Under the pieces are notes generated by a model, which saw only the letters and a program-made list of their open reading frames with translations, made no database searches and was not told the origin of the DNA. Below, piece after piece: positions 9,080-16,996 of a DNA stretch of 64,000 nucleotides (positions are counted from its first letter, which is position 1; each line of letters starts with the position of its first letter). A program made the translations under genes and the position numbers. The stretch is from contig NZ_QLMJ01000005.1 in the NCBI RefSeq assembly GCF_003259845.1, positions 1 through 64,000 on the forward strand, given 5' to 3'. Source of the stretch: Actinoplanes lutulentus (GTDB taxonomy: Bacteria > Actinomycetota > Actinomycetes > Mycobacteriales > Micromonosporaceae).

Positions 9080-10654
9080 ATGATGGCCATACCGGCCTTC
9101 CAGGACCAGCGCGAGCTGCCCGATGACGACGGATACTTCGCTGACCTGCGGAATGACACGCGGCCCAGCTGGGACAACCCGTCGATGCCTCCGTGGCCGG
9201 AGCAACAGCAGCAGTACCCGCAGTACGACGCGCAGGACCCCTATCGGCGTGGCGACATCGTGGTGGAGTCGCTCACCGACCCGAGCGGGTGGAAAGCCGG
9301 CACCGGCGTGCCGATCCCGGACGACCGGCCGCCCGCCGAGGCGACCAGCGGCAACCGGCTGCTCACCGTGTTGCTGTTCTTCTCCGGCCTCGGCACCAGC
9401 ATCGCTCTCTGGCTCTTCAACACCAAGGCCGGTGCGGTCAGCGACACCACCAGCATGATGCTCGCGGCCGGGCGGATCACCGGCCTGATCGGCGGCTATC
9501 TGCTCTTCATCCAGCTGCTCATGATGAGCCGGGTCTCCTGGCTCGAGGAGTGGGTCGGCTCCCGTGACCTGCTGCGCTGGCACCGCTGGCTCGGAACGTC
9601 ACTGCTCGCCGCGGTCGTGGCGCACGTCGTGTTCATCGTCTACGCGTACTCGCTCACCGCCGGGACCGGCGTCGTCGAGCAGGGCTGGACCGTGATCACC
9701 ACGTTCCCGGACATGATCAGCGCGACGATCGCGACCGTGCTGCTCGTCGTGATCGCGATGACCTCGATCCGGTTCATCCGCAACGTGCTGCCGTACGAGT
9801 TCTGGCACCTGATTCACCTGAGCAGCTACGCGGTCCTGCTCCTCGGGTACGCGCACCAGATCTCCTCCGGCGCCGACATGAGCGGCAAGTTCGCCTCGGT
9901 CTTCTGGCCGGCCCTCGGCTGCCTTACCCTCGCCGCGCTGATCTGGGGCCGGATCGTCGAGCCGGTCTGGCTCAACGCCCGCCACCGGTTCAGCGTCGCC
10001 GAGGTGGTCAGCGAGGGCGCCAACACGTTCTCGATCTACATCGAGGGCAAGCGGCTCGACAAGATCCCGGTGCAGGCCGGGCAGTTCATGCGCTGGCGGT
10101 TCCTGACCGCCAACGGCTGGTGGCAGTCGCACCCGTTCTCGCTGTCGGCCGCCCCGAACGGGAAGTGGCTGCGGCTCACCGTGACGATCGCCGGCGGGCA
10201 CACCGCCAAGCTGGCCACCATGCGCCCCGGCACACCGGTCTGGGCGGAGGGTCCGTTCGGGACGTTCACCGCGCAGCGGCGTACCCGGCGGCGGGCTCTG
10301 CTCATCGCCGGCGGCAGCGGCATCGCCCCGATCCGGGCGCTGCTGGAGGACATGCCGGCCGACACCATCGTGATCTACCGGGCCAGCCGCCCGGACGAGC
10401 TGGTCTTCCGCGCCGAGCTGGAGGATCTGGCCGAGCAGCGGGACGCCTGGGTGCGCTACATCGTCGGCGGTCGTAACGATCCCGGTCCCAAGCGGCTCTT
10501 TACCCCGGAAGGGCTGCGGGGCCTGGTGCCCGACGTGAACCGGCGTGACGTCTACCTGTGCGGCCCGCCCGGACTGGTGAACGCCGCGGTCGGCACGCTG
10601 CGCCAGCTCGACGTGCCGGACAGCCAGCTCCACCTCGACCCGTTCGAGTTCTGA
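9080..10654 (+). CDS. Ferric-reductase-like transmembrane flavoprotein
   Basis: 524 residues. The first ~90 are cytoplasmic and Asp/Pro/Gln-rich (PEQQQQYPQY). Six membrane helices of the ferric-reductase/heme-b domain follow (about 95-300), with conserved histidines in WHRWLGTS, AAVVAHVVF and FWHLIHLSSY. An FAD domain (HPFSLSAAPNG) and an NAD(P)H domain (GGSGIAPIRALLED and YLCGPPGL) complete the chain. It should move electrons from cytoplasmic NAD(P)H across the membrane through heme. The next two genes encode an FMN-carrier and its flavin transferase, so the likely acceptor is extracellular flavin. ATG at 9080 (or 9083) is preferred over the long upstream frame, which is antisense to cobL. 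Confidence 0.88.
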   Translation: MMAIPAFQDQRELPDDDGYFADLRNDTRPSWDNPSMPPWPEQQQQYPQYDAQDPYRRGDIVVESLTDPSGWKAGTGVPIPDDRPPAEATSGNRLLTVLLFFSGLGTSIALWLFNTKAGAVSDTTSMMLAAGRITGLIGGYLLFIQLLMMSRVSWLEEWVGSRDLLRWHRWLGTSLLAAVVAHVVFIVYAYSLTAGTGVVEQGWTVITTFPDMISATIATVLLVVIAMTSIRFIRNVLPYEFWHLIHLSSYAVLLLGYAHQISSGADMSGKFASVFWPALGCLTLAALIWGRIVEPVWLNARHRFSVAEVVSEGANTFSIYIEGKRLDKIPVQAGQFMRWRFLTANGWWQSHPFSLSAAPNGKWLRLTVTIAGGHTAKLATMRPGTPVWAEGPFGTFTAQRRTRRRALLIAGGSGIAPIRALLEDMPADTIVIYRASRPDELVFRAELEDLAEQRDAWVRYIVGGRNDPGPKRLFTPEGLRGLVPDVNRRDVYLCGPPGLVNAAVGTLRQLDVPDSQLHLDPFEF

Positions 10655-10702
10655 TCTTTGTTTTGGCAAGAACCGACCCCTCTTTGAATCGGGAGTTCCG
10701 CG

Positions 10703-11248
10703 ATGCGACGTAGTACCGCAGCAGCTGTCGGCACCCTTACCGGTGCGGCCCTGATCCTCGGGGTGCGCCTGAGCGTGCAGCCGCCGGACGCGCCGGTTGC
10801 CACCTCTCCCGTCGCCCAGGAGGCGCCGGCCGACGGCGACTCGGGGGGTGACGCGGGCGGTGATGCGGAAGGCGCTGAGGCCGCCGCCGATCCCTCGCCC
10901 TCCACCAGCAAGAAGGCCTCCAAGAAGAAGGAGACCGCGGAAGCGGAGGCTCCCGCCGAGGAGGAGGCCGGGCTGAAGGCCGGCACCTACAAGGGCAAGG
11001 CCGTCCAGAACGAATACGGCACCGTCCAGGTCACCATCAAGGTCAGCGGCGGCAAGATCAGCGCGGCGGACGCGACGTTCCCCTCGGACGGCTTCAGCGG
11101 GACGATCAACCCGAACGCGGTGAAGAAGCTCAGCGCCTCGGCTCTCACGGTGCAGAGCGCCGACGTCGACGCGGTCTCCGGCGCGACGTTCACGAGCCAG
11201 TCGTACGCCGAGTCCCTCCAGGCCGCCTTGGACAAGGCAGGCGCGTAG
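10703..11248 (+). CDS. Exported FMN-binding domain protein
   Basis: 181-residue membrane-anchored or secreted electron carrier. An N-terminal hydrophobic segment (AAAVGTLTGAALILGV) leads into a charged, low-complexity linker (Asp/Gly/Glu/Lys-rich, about residues 35-92). The FMN-binding domain follows (about 93-181). It ends with the flavinylation motif DAVSGATFTS, predicting covalent FMN on Thr162. A GGGAG ribosome site precedes ATG 10703. It lies between a trans-membrane reductase and ApbE, the enzyme that attaches FMN, so the three genes form one extracytosolic electron-transfer unit. Confidence 0.9.
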   Translation: MRRSTAAAVGTLTGAALILGVRLSVQPPDAPVATSPVAQEAPADGDSGGDAGGDAEGAEAAADPSPSTSKKASKKKETAEAEAPAEEEAGLKAGTYKGKAVQNEYGTVQVTIKVSGGKISAADATFPSDGFSGTINPNAVKKLSASALTVQSADVDAVSGATFTSQSYAESLQAALDKAGA

Positions 11249-11259
11249 GGTCAGGCTTC

Positions 11260-12009
11260 GTGCGCCACGTCGAGCATGTCATGGGTACGGTCGTCAGCAT
11301 CGAGCTGGCCGACGAAGTACCCGAGTCCGACTTGTCGGGTTTTGTGGACATGACCTGTGCCTGGTTGCACGAGGTCGACGGGCGGTTCAGCACCTACAAG
11401 CCGGACAGCGAGGTCTGCCGCCTCCGCGACGGCACGCTGAAGCCGGCCGATGCCTCGCCTGATCTGCGGCTGGTCCTGGACCGGTGCGCCGACCTGTGGC
11501 GGGACACCGACGGCTACTTCGACGCGTACGCCGGTGGGGCACTCGACCCGTCCGGCTACGTGAAGGGCTGGTCGGTCGAGGTCGCATCGCAGAGGCTTGC
11601 CGCGGCTGGTTCGCAGCGGCACTTCCTGAGCGCCGGAGGCGACATCCGGATGCGCGGGGCCGGTCCCGGTGGCCGGCCCTGGCGGGTCGGTGTGCGTCAT
11701 CCGTTCGAGGCCGACAAGCTGGCGTGGGTGCTCTCGCTGACCGACGGGGCGGTGGCCACATCGGGCACCTACGAGCGGGGTGCGCACGTCTTCGACCCGC
11801 GGACCGGGAAGCCGGCCGCGGGGTTACGCTCGGTCACCGTCGTCGGGCCGGATCTTGCTGTTGCCGATGCCTACGCGACGGCGGCTCTTGCCATGGGCGA
11901 GCGTGGGCTGGCCTGGCTCGCCAAGCGGGTCGCTGACGGTTATGAATCGGCGGCGGTCACCGACGACGGGCGGGCGTTCACCTCGCCGGGGCTGCCGGTG
12001 GTGTCATGA
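11260..12009 (+). CDS. apbE: FAD:protein FMN transferase ApbE
   Basis: 249-residue flavin transferase that moves FMN from FAD onto a Thr of target proteins outside the cytoplasm. Family motifs are visible: the DGRFSTYKPDSEV region, LSAGGDIR (the AGGD motif), and ATSGTYERG then HVFDPRTGKPA, which form the FAD and Mg site. The chain is shorter than the usual 300-350 residues and lacks an obvious lipobox or signal peptide, so its export is unclear. GTG at 11260 is used here; ATG at 11281 is an alternative. Its target is presumably the preceding FMN-binding protein. Confidence 0.9.
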   Translation: MRHVEHVMGTVVSIELADEVPESDLSGFVDMTCAWLHEVDGRFSTYKPDSEVCRLRDGTLKPADASPDLRLVLDRCADLWRDTDGYFDAYAGGALDPSGYVKGWSVEVASQRLAAAGSQRHFLSAGGDIRMRGAGPGGRPWRVGVRHPFEADKLAWVLSLTDGAVATSGTYERGAHVFDPRTGKPAAGLRSVTVVGPDLAVADAYATAALAMGERGLAWLAKRVADGYESAAVTDDGRAFTSPGLPVVS

Positions 12010-12425
12010 CCCCTGGATACCGGCTTGTGGACGGGCCTCCTTCGATCGACGAGTACCTGATTCTGCGTACCGAATCAGGCCTGACGCCTCCGAGCCGGGA
12101 GCAAGCCACCGCGGGGTTGAACGGTTCCTGGGCGGCGGTGCATGTGCGCCATGACGAGAGTGGCGACGCTGTCGGGATGGGGCGGGTGCTCGGTGACGGT
12201 GGGTGGTATTTCCATGTGATCGACATGGCGGTGCTTCCCGGGCATCAGCGCAAAGGGCTCGGTGACGCGGTGCTCACCGCGCTGCTGGAGCGGATCCGGC
12301 GGGATGCGCCCCCGGGCGCTTACGTGAATCTGCTCGGGGATCCGCCCGGGCGGCGGCTGTACGAGCGGCACGGGTTCGCCGAGACGGCGCCGCACTCGAT
12401 CGGGATGGCGCTCAGGCTGGGTTGA
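12006..12425 (+). CDS. GNAT-family N-acetyltransferase
   Basis: 139-residue acetyltransferase. The acetyl-CoA P-loop is VLPGHQRKGLGDAVL near residue 80, and the C-terminal LYERHGFAETA segment is typical of the fold. Its ATG overlaps the apbE stop by four bases, so it is co-translated with the flavin module, but no functional link is evident. Its 3' end overlaps the convergent acetyltransferase by 14 bases. Substrate unknown. Confidence 0.85.
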   Translation: MTPGYRLVDGPPSIDEYLILRTESGLTPPSREQATAGLNGSWAAVHVRHDESGDAVGMGRVLGDGGWYFHVIDMAVLPGHQRKGLGDAVLTALLERIRRDAPPGAYVNLLGDPPGRRLYERHGFAETAPHSIGMALRLG

Positions 12426-12999
12426 CCGGGTTTCCGCGGTCTCCGGCGCCCGGCCATGGCCCTGGTGTCTCGGTGATCGGGCCGGCGGGGGTCACCTCGG
12501 TCTTGTAGAGGCTCATGCCGCGGGCCTGGTAGTTCGCCAGCGCCGCCGGTCCGTCCAGGCTGCACGTGTGCACCCAGACCCGGGTGATCGGCGTCTGATG
12601 CGGCCAGCGTTCGTGAAGGCTCCAGGCCCGGCGCAGGCCTTCGGCCAGCAGGTGGCCGCCGAGGTTCTGCCCCGTGAACCCGGGCAGCAGGCCGAAGTAC
12701 GCGATCTCGACGATGCCGGGGTGACGGCCGTCGAGCTCGATGAATCCGGCCGGGGTTCCGCGTACCCAAGCCACCCAGGTCTCCACCCCCGGAGCTGTCA
12801 GCAAGTCATTCCACTGCTGCCATGTCCATGGCAGCCGGTCCGTCCAGAACCAGTCGCCGCCCACCGCCGTGTAGAGGAACCGGCTCAGCTCCGGGCTCGC
12901 CAACTCGGCCTGCCGGATCTCCGCGGCGGTGGCAGGCTCACGTCCCGGGCGGATCTGCGAGACGTCGGACTGTTCCAGGTACCAGGTCGTCAACTCCAC
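12412..12999 (-). CDS. GNAT-family N-acetyltransferase
   Basis: 195-residue protein with the GNAT core. The acetyl-CoA motif is FGLLPGFTGQNLGGHLL near residue 115, followed by a NYQARGMSLYKTE segment. The start is a GTG at 12999 with an ACGAGG ribosome site nine bases upstream. The open frame runs on through the tRNA genes upstream, but that part cannot be coding. The aromatic-rich N-terminal half (FWTDRLPWTWQQW) is typical of a subgroup of actinomycete acetyltransferases. Substrate unknown. Confidence 0.82.
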   Translation of the reverse strand: MELTTWYLEQSDVSQIRPGREPATAAEIRQAELASPELSRFLYTAVGGDWFWTDRLPWTWQQWNDLLTAPGVETWVAWVRGTPAGFIELDGRHPGIVEIAYFGLLPGFTGQNLGGHLLAEGLRRAWSLHERWPHQTPITRVWVHTCSLDGPAALANYQARGMSLYKTEVTPAGPITETPGPWPGAGDRGNPVNPA

Positions 13000-13052
13000 G
13001 CCTCGAATCCTCGTGTGTTTTCCCAGGTGACGACACGCCGGGGTACCCCGGT

Positions 13053-13082
13053 TTGGAGAGAGCGCCCGGGACCGGCTAATGT
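13053..13082 (+). promoter_or_regulatory. Probable sigma-70-type promoter of tRNA cluster 1
   Basis: TTGGAG (13053-13058), 18 bp, TAATGT (13077-13082), 32 bp ahead of the tRNA-Gly gene. The same arrangement (TTGCGG, 18 bp, TAAGGT) precedes the second tRNA cluster, which supports the assignment. The block tccgtcgccggg just downstream is also shared. Confidence 0.55.
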
Positions 13083-13114
13083 TTTGTCCGTCGCCGGGGG
13101 AGCCCGGGGAGCAT

Positions 13115-13186
13115 GCGGACGTGGCGCAGTGGTAGCGCATCACCTTGCCAAGGTGAGGGTCGCGGGTTCGAATCCCGTCGTCCGCT
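13115..13186 (+). tRNA. tRNA-Gly (anticodon GCC), copy 1
   Basis: 72-nt cloverleaf. The acceptor arm is gcggacg/cgtccgc, the D stem gcgc/gcgc, the anticodon stem tcacc/ggtga around TTGCCAA, and the T arm gcggg-ttcgaat-cccgt, with discriminator T. CCA is not encoded. First gene of the Gly-Cys-Val cluster; identical to the copy at 22790. Confidence 0.97.
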
Positions 13187-13215
13187 CGGAGCGGCCTGTT
13201 CCACAGGGTCACCTC

Positions 13216-13286
13216 GGTGGAGTGGCCGAGAGGCGAGGCAACGGCCTGCAAAGCCGTGTACACGGGTTCAAATCCCGTCTCCACCT
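13216..13286 (+). tRNA. tRNA-Cys (anticodon GCA), copy 1
   Basis: 71-nt cloverleaf with acceptor ggtggag/ctccacc, anticodon loop CTGCAAA, T loop ttcaaat and discriminator T. Second gene of the cluster, 29 bp after tRNA-Gly. Identical to the copy at 22900. Confidence 0.97.
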
Positions 13287-13311
13287 CGCAGGATTTCAGC
13301 AAGACCTGTGC

Positions 13312-13383
13312 GGGCGATTGGCGCAGCGGGAGCGCGCTTCCTTGACACGGAAGAGGTCACTGGTTCGATCCCAGTATCGCCCA
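13312..13383 (+). tRNA. tRNA-Val (anticodon GAC), copy 1
   Basis: 72-nt cloverleaf with acceptor gggcgat/atcgccc, anticodon stem cttcc/ggaag around TTGACAC, T loop ttcgatc and discriminator A. Third gene of the cluster, followed directly by a terminator. Identical to the copy at 22993. Confidence 0.97.
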
Positions 13384-13445
13384 CGAGACCGGGGCCGGAG
13401 TGTGTCAGCTGTAGTGCGCTGACCGTTCCGGTCTCGTTTTGTTTT
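13384..13445 (+). terminator. Intrinsic terminator of tRNA cluster 1
   Basis: Outer stem CGAGACCGG (13384-13392) pairs with CCGGTCTCG (13428-13436). An inner stem GTCAGC/GCTGAC lies within the loop. TTTTGTTTT follows at once. The same structure ends the second tRNA cluster. Confidence 0.85.
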
Positions 13446-13604
13446 GCGCGACTTCGTCGCGCGTAGCGGGGGCTCCGCCACCCGCACCCCCACTGCCGAC
13501 GGCCGGTCTGACCGTTCCGGTCCCGCACCCCCGCTGCCGATGGCCGGTCTGACCCGCTCCGGTTCCGCACCGCTTGGCGGAGCCGCGGGCATCGCGCCTC
13601 CCCG

Positions 13605-13709
13605 TGTGTGTCGAGTTGAGGCGCGTAGCGGACCCGTAATCGACACAGGGCGGGCGTTCGCGGGGTGTGTGTCGATTTTGGGGGCGTAGCGGACCCGTAA
13701 TCGACACAC
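13605..13709 (+). repeat. Bipartite palindromic element, family 1 copy 1
   Basis: Two ~43-bp units, each bounded by TGTGTCGA and TCGACACA arms, are separated by 17 bp. Both contain gcgtagcggacccgtaatcg. The first begins cgagttgaggcgcgta, the second cgattttgggggcgta. The same two subtypes, in the same order but on the opposite strand, occur at 52711-52817. This looks like a BIME- or MITE-type dispersed element. Confidence 0.8.
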
Positions 13710-13734
13710 TCGACCTGGCGATGAACCGCCCTGC

Positions 13735-13797
13735 GCTCGCCGGCGCCAGCCAGGGGCTCGCCGGCGCCAGCCAGGGGCTCGCCGGCGCCAGTCGGGG
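13735..13797. repeat. Three tandem 21-bp repeats
   Basis: Units start at 13735, 13756 and 13777 (gctcgccggcgccagccagg, then g). The third ends with a variant. Each contains a short ggcgcc palindrome. Confidence 0.85.
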
Positions 13798-13991
13798 CTT
13801 GGCTGCGCTGTTTGCGGTGATCTTGTGAGTTTGTGGTTGGTATGGCGGCGCCAACTCACTAGATCGGTCCGCTGCCGGGTGGTGGGCCGGTCAGGCTCCG
13901 TTGCCGGGCTCATTCTCTGGGGAGGATGTGGCGGGTGGGGCTTGTCGCCTTTGCTGAGCCCGGATGTGGGCTGAGGCGAGGGCGGTTGGGC

Positions 13992-15200
13992 ATGGACGGC
14001 GCGGGTGGCGGCGAGTCGATCGGCAACGGACCTGGCACCGGGCCCGGCGGCGGATCGGTCAGCGGGGGTGGCGGCGGCTCAGGCAGCGGGGGCGGCGGTG
14101 GGTCGGCGAGCCGCGGTGGTGGTGCTGGGGGTGGGTGGGTTACCTGGGTCGGGGTGGCGGTGGCCGCTGTCCTCGGGGCCGTTGTCGGCGGTGTGGCTGT
14201 CTCCTCGAACGACCCTGACGGTTCCGGTGAGCCCGCCGGTGGATCGGCTGCTCCTCTGCCGGACACCGCGCAGACCTGTGCCGCCACCGAGGTCTCGGCC
14301 AAGGCTCTGCCCAGCGTCGTGACCATTTCGGCCTCCAGCGGGCAGGCCGCCGGGACCGGGTCGGGGGAGGTCATTCGCAGTGACGGCTACATTCTCACCA
14401 ACAACCACGTGATCTCACTCGCCGCCGATGGTGGGCAGGTCAGTGTGCTGTTCAATGACGGGCGTACCGTGCCGGCCGTCATCACCGGCCGTGACCCGAA
14501 GTCGGACCTCGCCGTGATCAAGGTGGACGGGCAGGGTGAGCTGCCGGTGATCGCGTTCGGCTCCTCCGAGGACGTGCGGGTCGGCCAGCCCGTCGTTGCG
14601 CTCGGTGCGCCGCTCGGGCTTTCCAACACGGTGACCTCGGGGATCGTGAGTGCGCTCGACCGGACCATCGAGGTTCCCGGTGACGACGGTCAGACGGCGC
14701 TGCTGGTGTCCGCGGTGCAGACCGACGCCGCGATCAATCCGGGTAACAGCGGCGGCGCGCTGGTGAACTGCGCGGCCGAGCTGATCGGGGTTCCGACCGC
14801 CGGTGCCGGGATTCCGGACGCGTCCGGTGCGAGCGGTGGTGGTGACATCGGGCTCGGGTTCGCGATTCCGGTCGACCATGCGAAATCGGTCTCCGATGAG
14901 ATCATCGAGACGGGCACTGTCACCCACGCGTACTTCGGCTTCAACCTCATCACCGTGCCCGCGAACCAGGCCGGAGCGGGTGGTGTCTTCATCCGGGGTG
15001 TGGTGGCCGGCGGTCCGGCGGCGCAGGCGGGCCTGAAAACCGGGGACATCGTCGGCGCGATCGACGGCAGTCCGGTCACCACGACGAACGACGTGGCCGC
15101 CGTGACGCTCCTCAAGAATCCCGGCGACACGGTCACTGTCGACTACATCCGAGCGGGCAAAGCCGCCAGCGCGCAGGTGAAGCTGGGAGCCCAGCCATGA
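13992..15200 (+). CDS. HtrA/DegP-like membrane-anchored serine protease (S1C) with PDZ
   Basis: 402 residues from ATG 13992 (an in-frame ATG at 13926 is less likely). A Gly/Ser-rich cytoplasmic N-terminus precedes one membrane helix (VTWVGVAVAAVLGAVVGG). The trypsin-like domain has His139 (NNHVIS), Asp172 (KSDLAVIK) and Ser253 (NPGNSGGA). A PDZ domain (about 310-395, with GVVAGGPAAQAGLKTGD) ends the chain. It is typical of actinobacterial HtrA proteins that cleave misfolded or specific exported substrates. It is likely monocistronic; the next gene starts 36 bp later with its own ribosome site. Confidence 0.92.
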   Translation: MDGAGGGESIGNGPGTGPGGGSVSGGGGGSGSGGGGGSASRGGGAGGGWVTWVGVAVAAVLGAVVGGVAVSSNDPDGSGEPAGGSAAPLPDTAQTCAATEVSAKALPSVVTISASSGQAAGTGSGEVIRSDGYILTNNHVISLAADGGQVSVLFNDGRTVPAVITGRDPKSDLAVIKVDGQGELPVIAFGSSEDVRVGQPVVALGAPLGLSNTVTSGIVSALDRTIEVPGDDGQTALLVSAVQTDAAINPGNSGGALVNCAAELIGVPTAGAGIPDASGASGGGDIGLGFAIPVDHAKSVSDEIIETGTVTHAYFGFNLITVPANQAGAGGVFIRGVVAGGPAAQAGLKTGDIVGAIDGSPVTTTNDVAAVTLLKNPGDTVTVDYIRAGKAASAQVKLGAQP

Positions 15201-15236
15201 CGTGAGTATCCTGGCGGCAGCCGAGGAGATCACTCA

Positions 15237-15830
15237 ATGACCGTCCTGCACACCCTGCGCTGCATCGGGTACGCCGAACTGCCCCGCGTCTCGCGCATCA
15301 CCGGCCTCACCGAGCCGGACGCCGAATCCGAGCTGATCGACCTGGCCGTCGCCGGCCTGGTGACACGGACCAAAGGCGAGCTGGGCGGCGGCTGGGGCCT
15401 GACCGAGCCGGGCCGGGCCGAGGACGCCCGCCGGACCGCCGCGGAGCTTGAGGACACCGGCGCCCGGCCCGCGGTGACCGAGGCGTACCAGCGGTTCCTG
15501 GTGCTCAACCCTGAGCTGCTCGACCTCTGTTCGGCCTGGCAGATGCGCGTGGTCGAGGGGTTTGCCGAGGTCAACGACCACACCGACAAAGATTACGACG
15601 CCCGGGTCCTGGCCCGGTTCGCCGATCTGGACCGGCGCGCCGACCCGGTCTGCGCGGAGCTGACCGAGGCGTTGCCGAGATTCGGCGGGTACCGGATCCG
15701 GCTCACCGCGGCGCTCGACCGGGTCCACGCCGGCGATCGGGAGTACCTGGCGGACGGGCTGGAGTCGTACCACGCGGTCTGGTTCCAGCTGCACGAAGAC
15801 CTGCTGGCCACGCTCGGGATCCCGCGATGA
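15237..15830 (+). CDS. Partner protein of the PEP-utilising enzyme, possibly winged-helix
   Basis: 197 residues. The first ~75 read like a winged helix (LPRVSRITGLTEPDAESELIDLAVAGLVTR, shown here as a description of the HTH-like block at residues 16-45, then GWGLTEPGRAEDARR). The rest is an acidic helical domain with no match I know. Its stop overlaps the start of the PEP-utilising gene by four bases, so the two are made together. Similar pairs occur beside the short PpdK-type proteins of actinobacteria. It could be a regulator or a subunit. A GAGGAG ribosome site precedes ATG 15237. Confidence 0.65.
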   Translation: MTVLHTLRCIGYAELPRVSRITGLTEPDAESELIDLAVAGLVTRTKGELGGGWGLTEPGRAEDARRTAAELEDTGARPAVTEAYQRFLVLNPELLDLCSAWQMRVVEGFAEVNDHTDKDYDARVLARFADLDRRADPVCAELTEALPRFGGYRIRLTAALDRVHAGDREYLADGLESYHAVWFQLHEDLLATLGIPR

Positions 15831-16996
15831 GGTCAGCCAAGGAAGAGGGCCTGATCGTTCTCCGGGAGCTGGGACTTCCGGTGCCGCCCTGGTTCGCGAT
15901 CGACCCCGGCACACCGGAAGACAACCTGAAAGGGGGATTCGAGCAGCTGGGGGTCGCGACCGTCTCGGTGCGCTCCGGTGCCCGAGTGTCGATGCCCGGC
16001 ATGATGACCACGGTCCTCGACGTGCGCGAAGAGGATCTGGAGCAGGCCGTCCGCACGGTCATCGCGTCCTGGGGCAGCCCGCGCGCCGTCACCTACCGCG
16101 AGATCCACGGCATCCCGCACGACCTCGGCACCTCGGTGATCGTTCAGGCGATGGTCTTCGGTGACCGCGACGAGCGCAGCGGCTCCGGCGTCGCGTTCAG
16201 CCGCGATCCGAACACCGGCGAGCGGGAACTCTTCGGCGAGTTCGCCCGCCAGGCGCGGGGTGACGTCGTCGTCGCCGGGGAGTCGGACACCCTGCCGCTG
16301 ACCGAGCTGGCCGACGAACACCGGAAAGCGCTGGCCGACGCCCTGGACCGGGCCGAGAGACATTACCGGGACGTCTGCCACGTCGAGTTCACGATCGAGT
16401 CCGGCCGGCTCTGGCTGCTACAGGTGCGGGCCGGCGGACTGTCCGCCCGGGCGGCGGTCCGGGTCGCTGTCGATCTCGCCGACGAGGGCCTGATCGACCG
16501 GGCGGAAGCCGTGCGCCGGGTGACGCCACGGCACGTGCGCTTCGCGCGTACCCCAGCAATCAGGGTGACCGGCGCGGACCTGGACGTGATCGCCAGAGGC
16601 CGGGGCGCAAGCCCCGGTGTTGTCACCGGACGGATAGCGGTGACTTCCGAGAAGGCCGCGCGGATGGCAGTGGCCGGACCGGTCGTGCTGATCCGGCCGC
16701 ACACCTCACCGCAGGACATGCGCGGGCTGGCCGCGTCCGCCGGCGTCGTCACCGCGCGAGGAGGTCCCGCGAGCCACGCCGCGGTGGTGGCTCGTTCGAT
16801 GGGAAAACCCGCGGTGGTCCAGGCAGGCGTCTCTGTCGAGACTTCTGGGGTACGCGTGAACGACCGCACGTTCGCCGAAGGAACCACCGTGACAATCGAC
16901 GGAACCACCGGCCTGATCGTCCTGGGCGAAGCACCGGTGACCAACGGTGAGATCGACGATCACCTACGCCGTCTGCTGGAGTGGGGCGAGTCCTAG
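15827..16996 (+). CDS. Reduced PEP/pyruvate-dikinase-like protein (nucleotide-binding plus phospho-His domains)
   Basis: 389 residues. The start resembles a shortened PPDK nucleotide-binding domain (LPVPPWFAID, then VSVRSGARVSMPGMMTTVLD). The ATP-grasp metal region is FTIESGRLWLLQVR. The C-terminal swivelling domain has TARGGPASHAAVVAR, whose His is the phosphoryl carrier. The PEP/pyruvate TIM-barrel of full PPDK (about 870 residues) is missing, as in the mycobacterial short PpdK proteins, and the N-terminal domain is also shorter than usual. It may pass a phosphoryl group to a separate partner. It is coupled to the preceding gene and overlaps the convergent TetR gene at its 3' end. Confidence 0.8.
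   Translation: MRSAKEEGLIVLRELGLPVPPWFAIDPGTPEDNLKGGFEQLGVATVSVRSGARVSMPGMMTTVLDVREEDLEQAVRTVIASWGSPRAVTYREIHGIPHDLGTSVIVQAMVFGDRDERSGSGVAFSRDPNTGERELFGEFARQARGDVVVAGESDTLPLTELADEHRKALADALDRAERHYRDVCHVEFTIESGRLWLLQVRAGGLSARAAVRVAVDLADEGLIDRAEAVRRVTPRHVRFARTPAIRVTGADLDVIARGRGASPGVVTGRIAVTSEKAARMAVAGPVVLIRPHTSPQDMRGLAASAGVVTARGGPASHAAVVARSMGKPAVVQAGVSVETSGVRVNDRTFAEGTTVTIDGTTGLIVLGEAPVTNGEIDDHLRRLLEWGES

Larger units (their letters stand above)
13446..13991. other. Gene-free stretch filled with repeats
   Basis: No gene is supported here. It contains two imperfect copies of a 41-bp direct repeat (13481-13521 and 13522-13562), a bipartite palindromic element (13605-13709), three copies of a 21-bp repeat (13735-13797), and the leader of the protease gene. 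Open frames crossing it are repeat-driven. Confidence 0.7.

Noticed and set aside
13296..13913. Proteins encoded in frames over the repeats at 13.4-13.9 kb
   Set aside because: The translations consist of repeat-derived Arg/Pro/Trp blocks, overlap a tRNA terminator, and have no ribosome sites.
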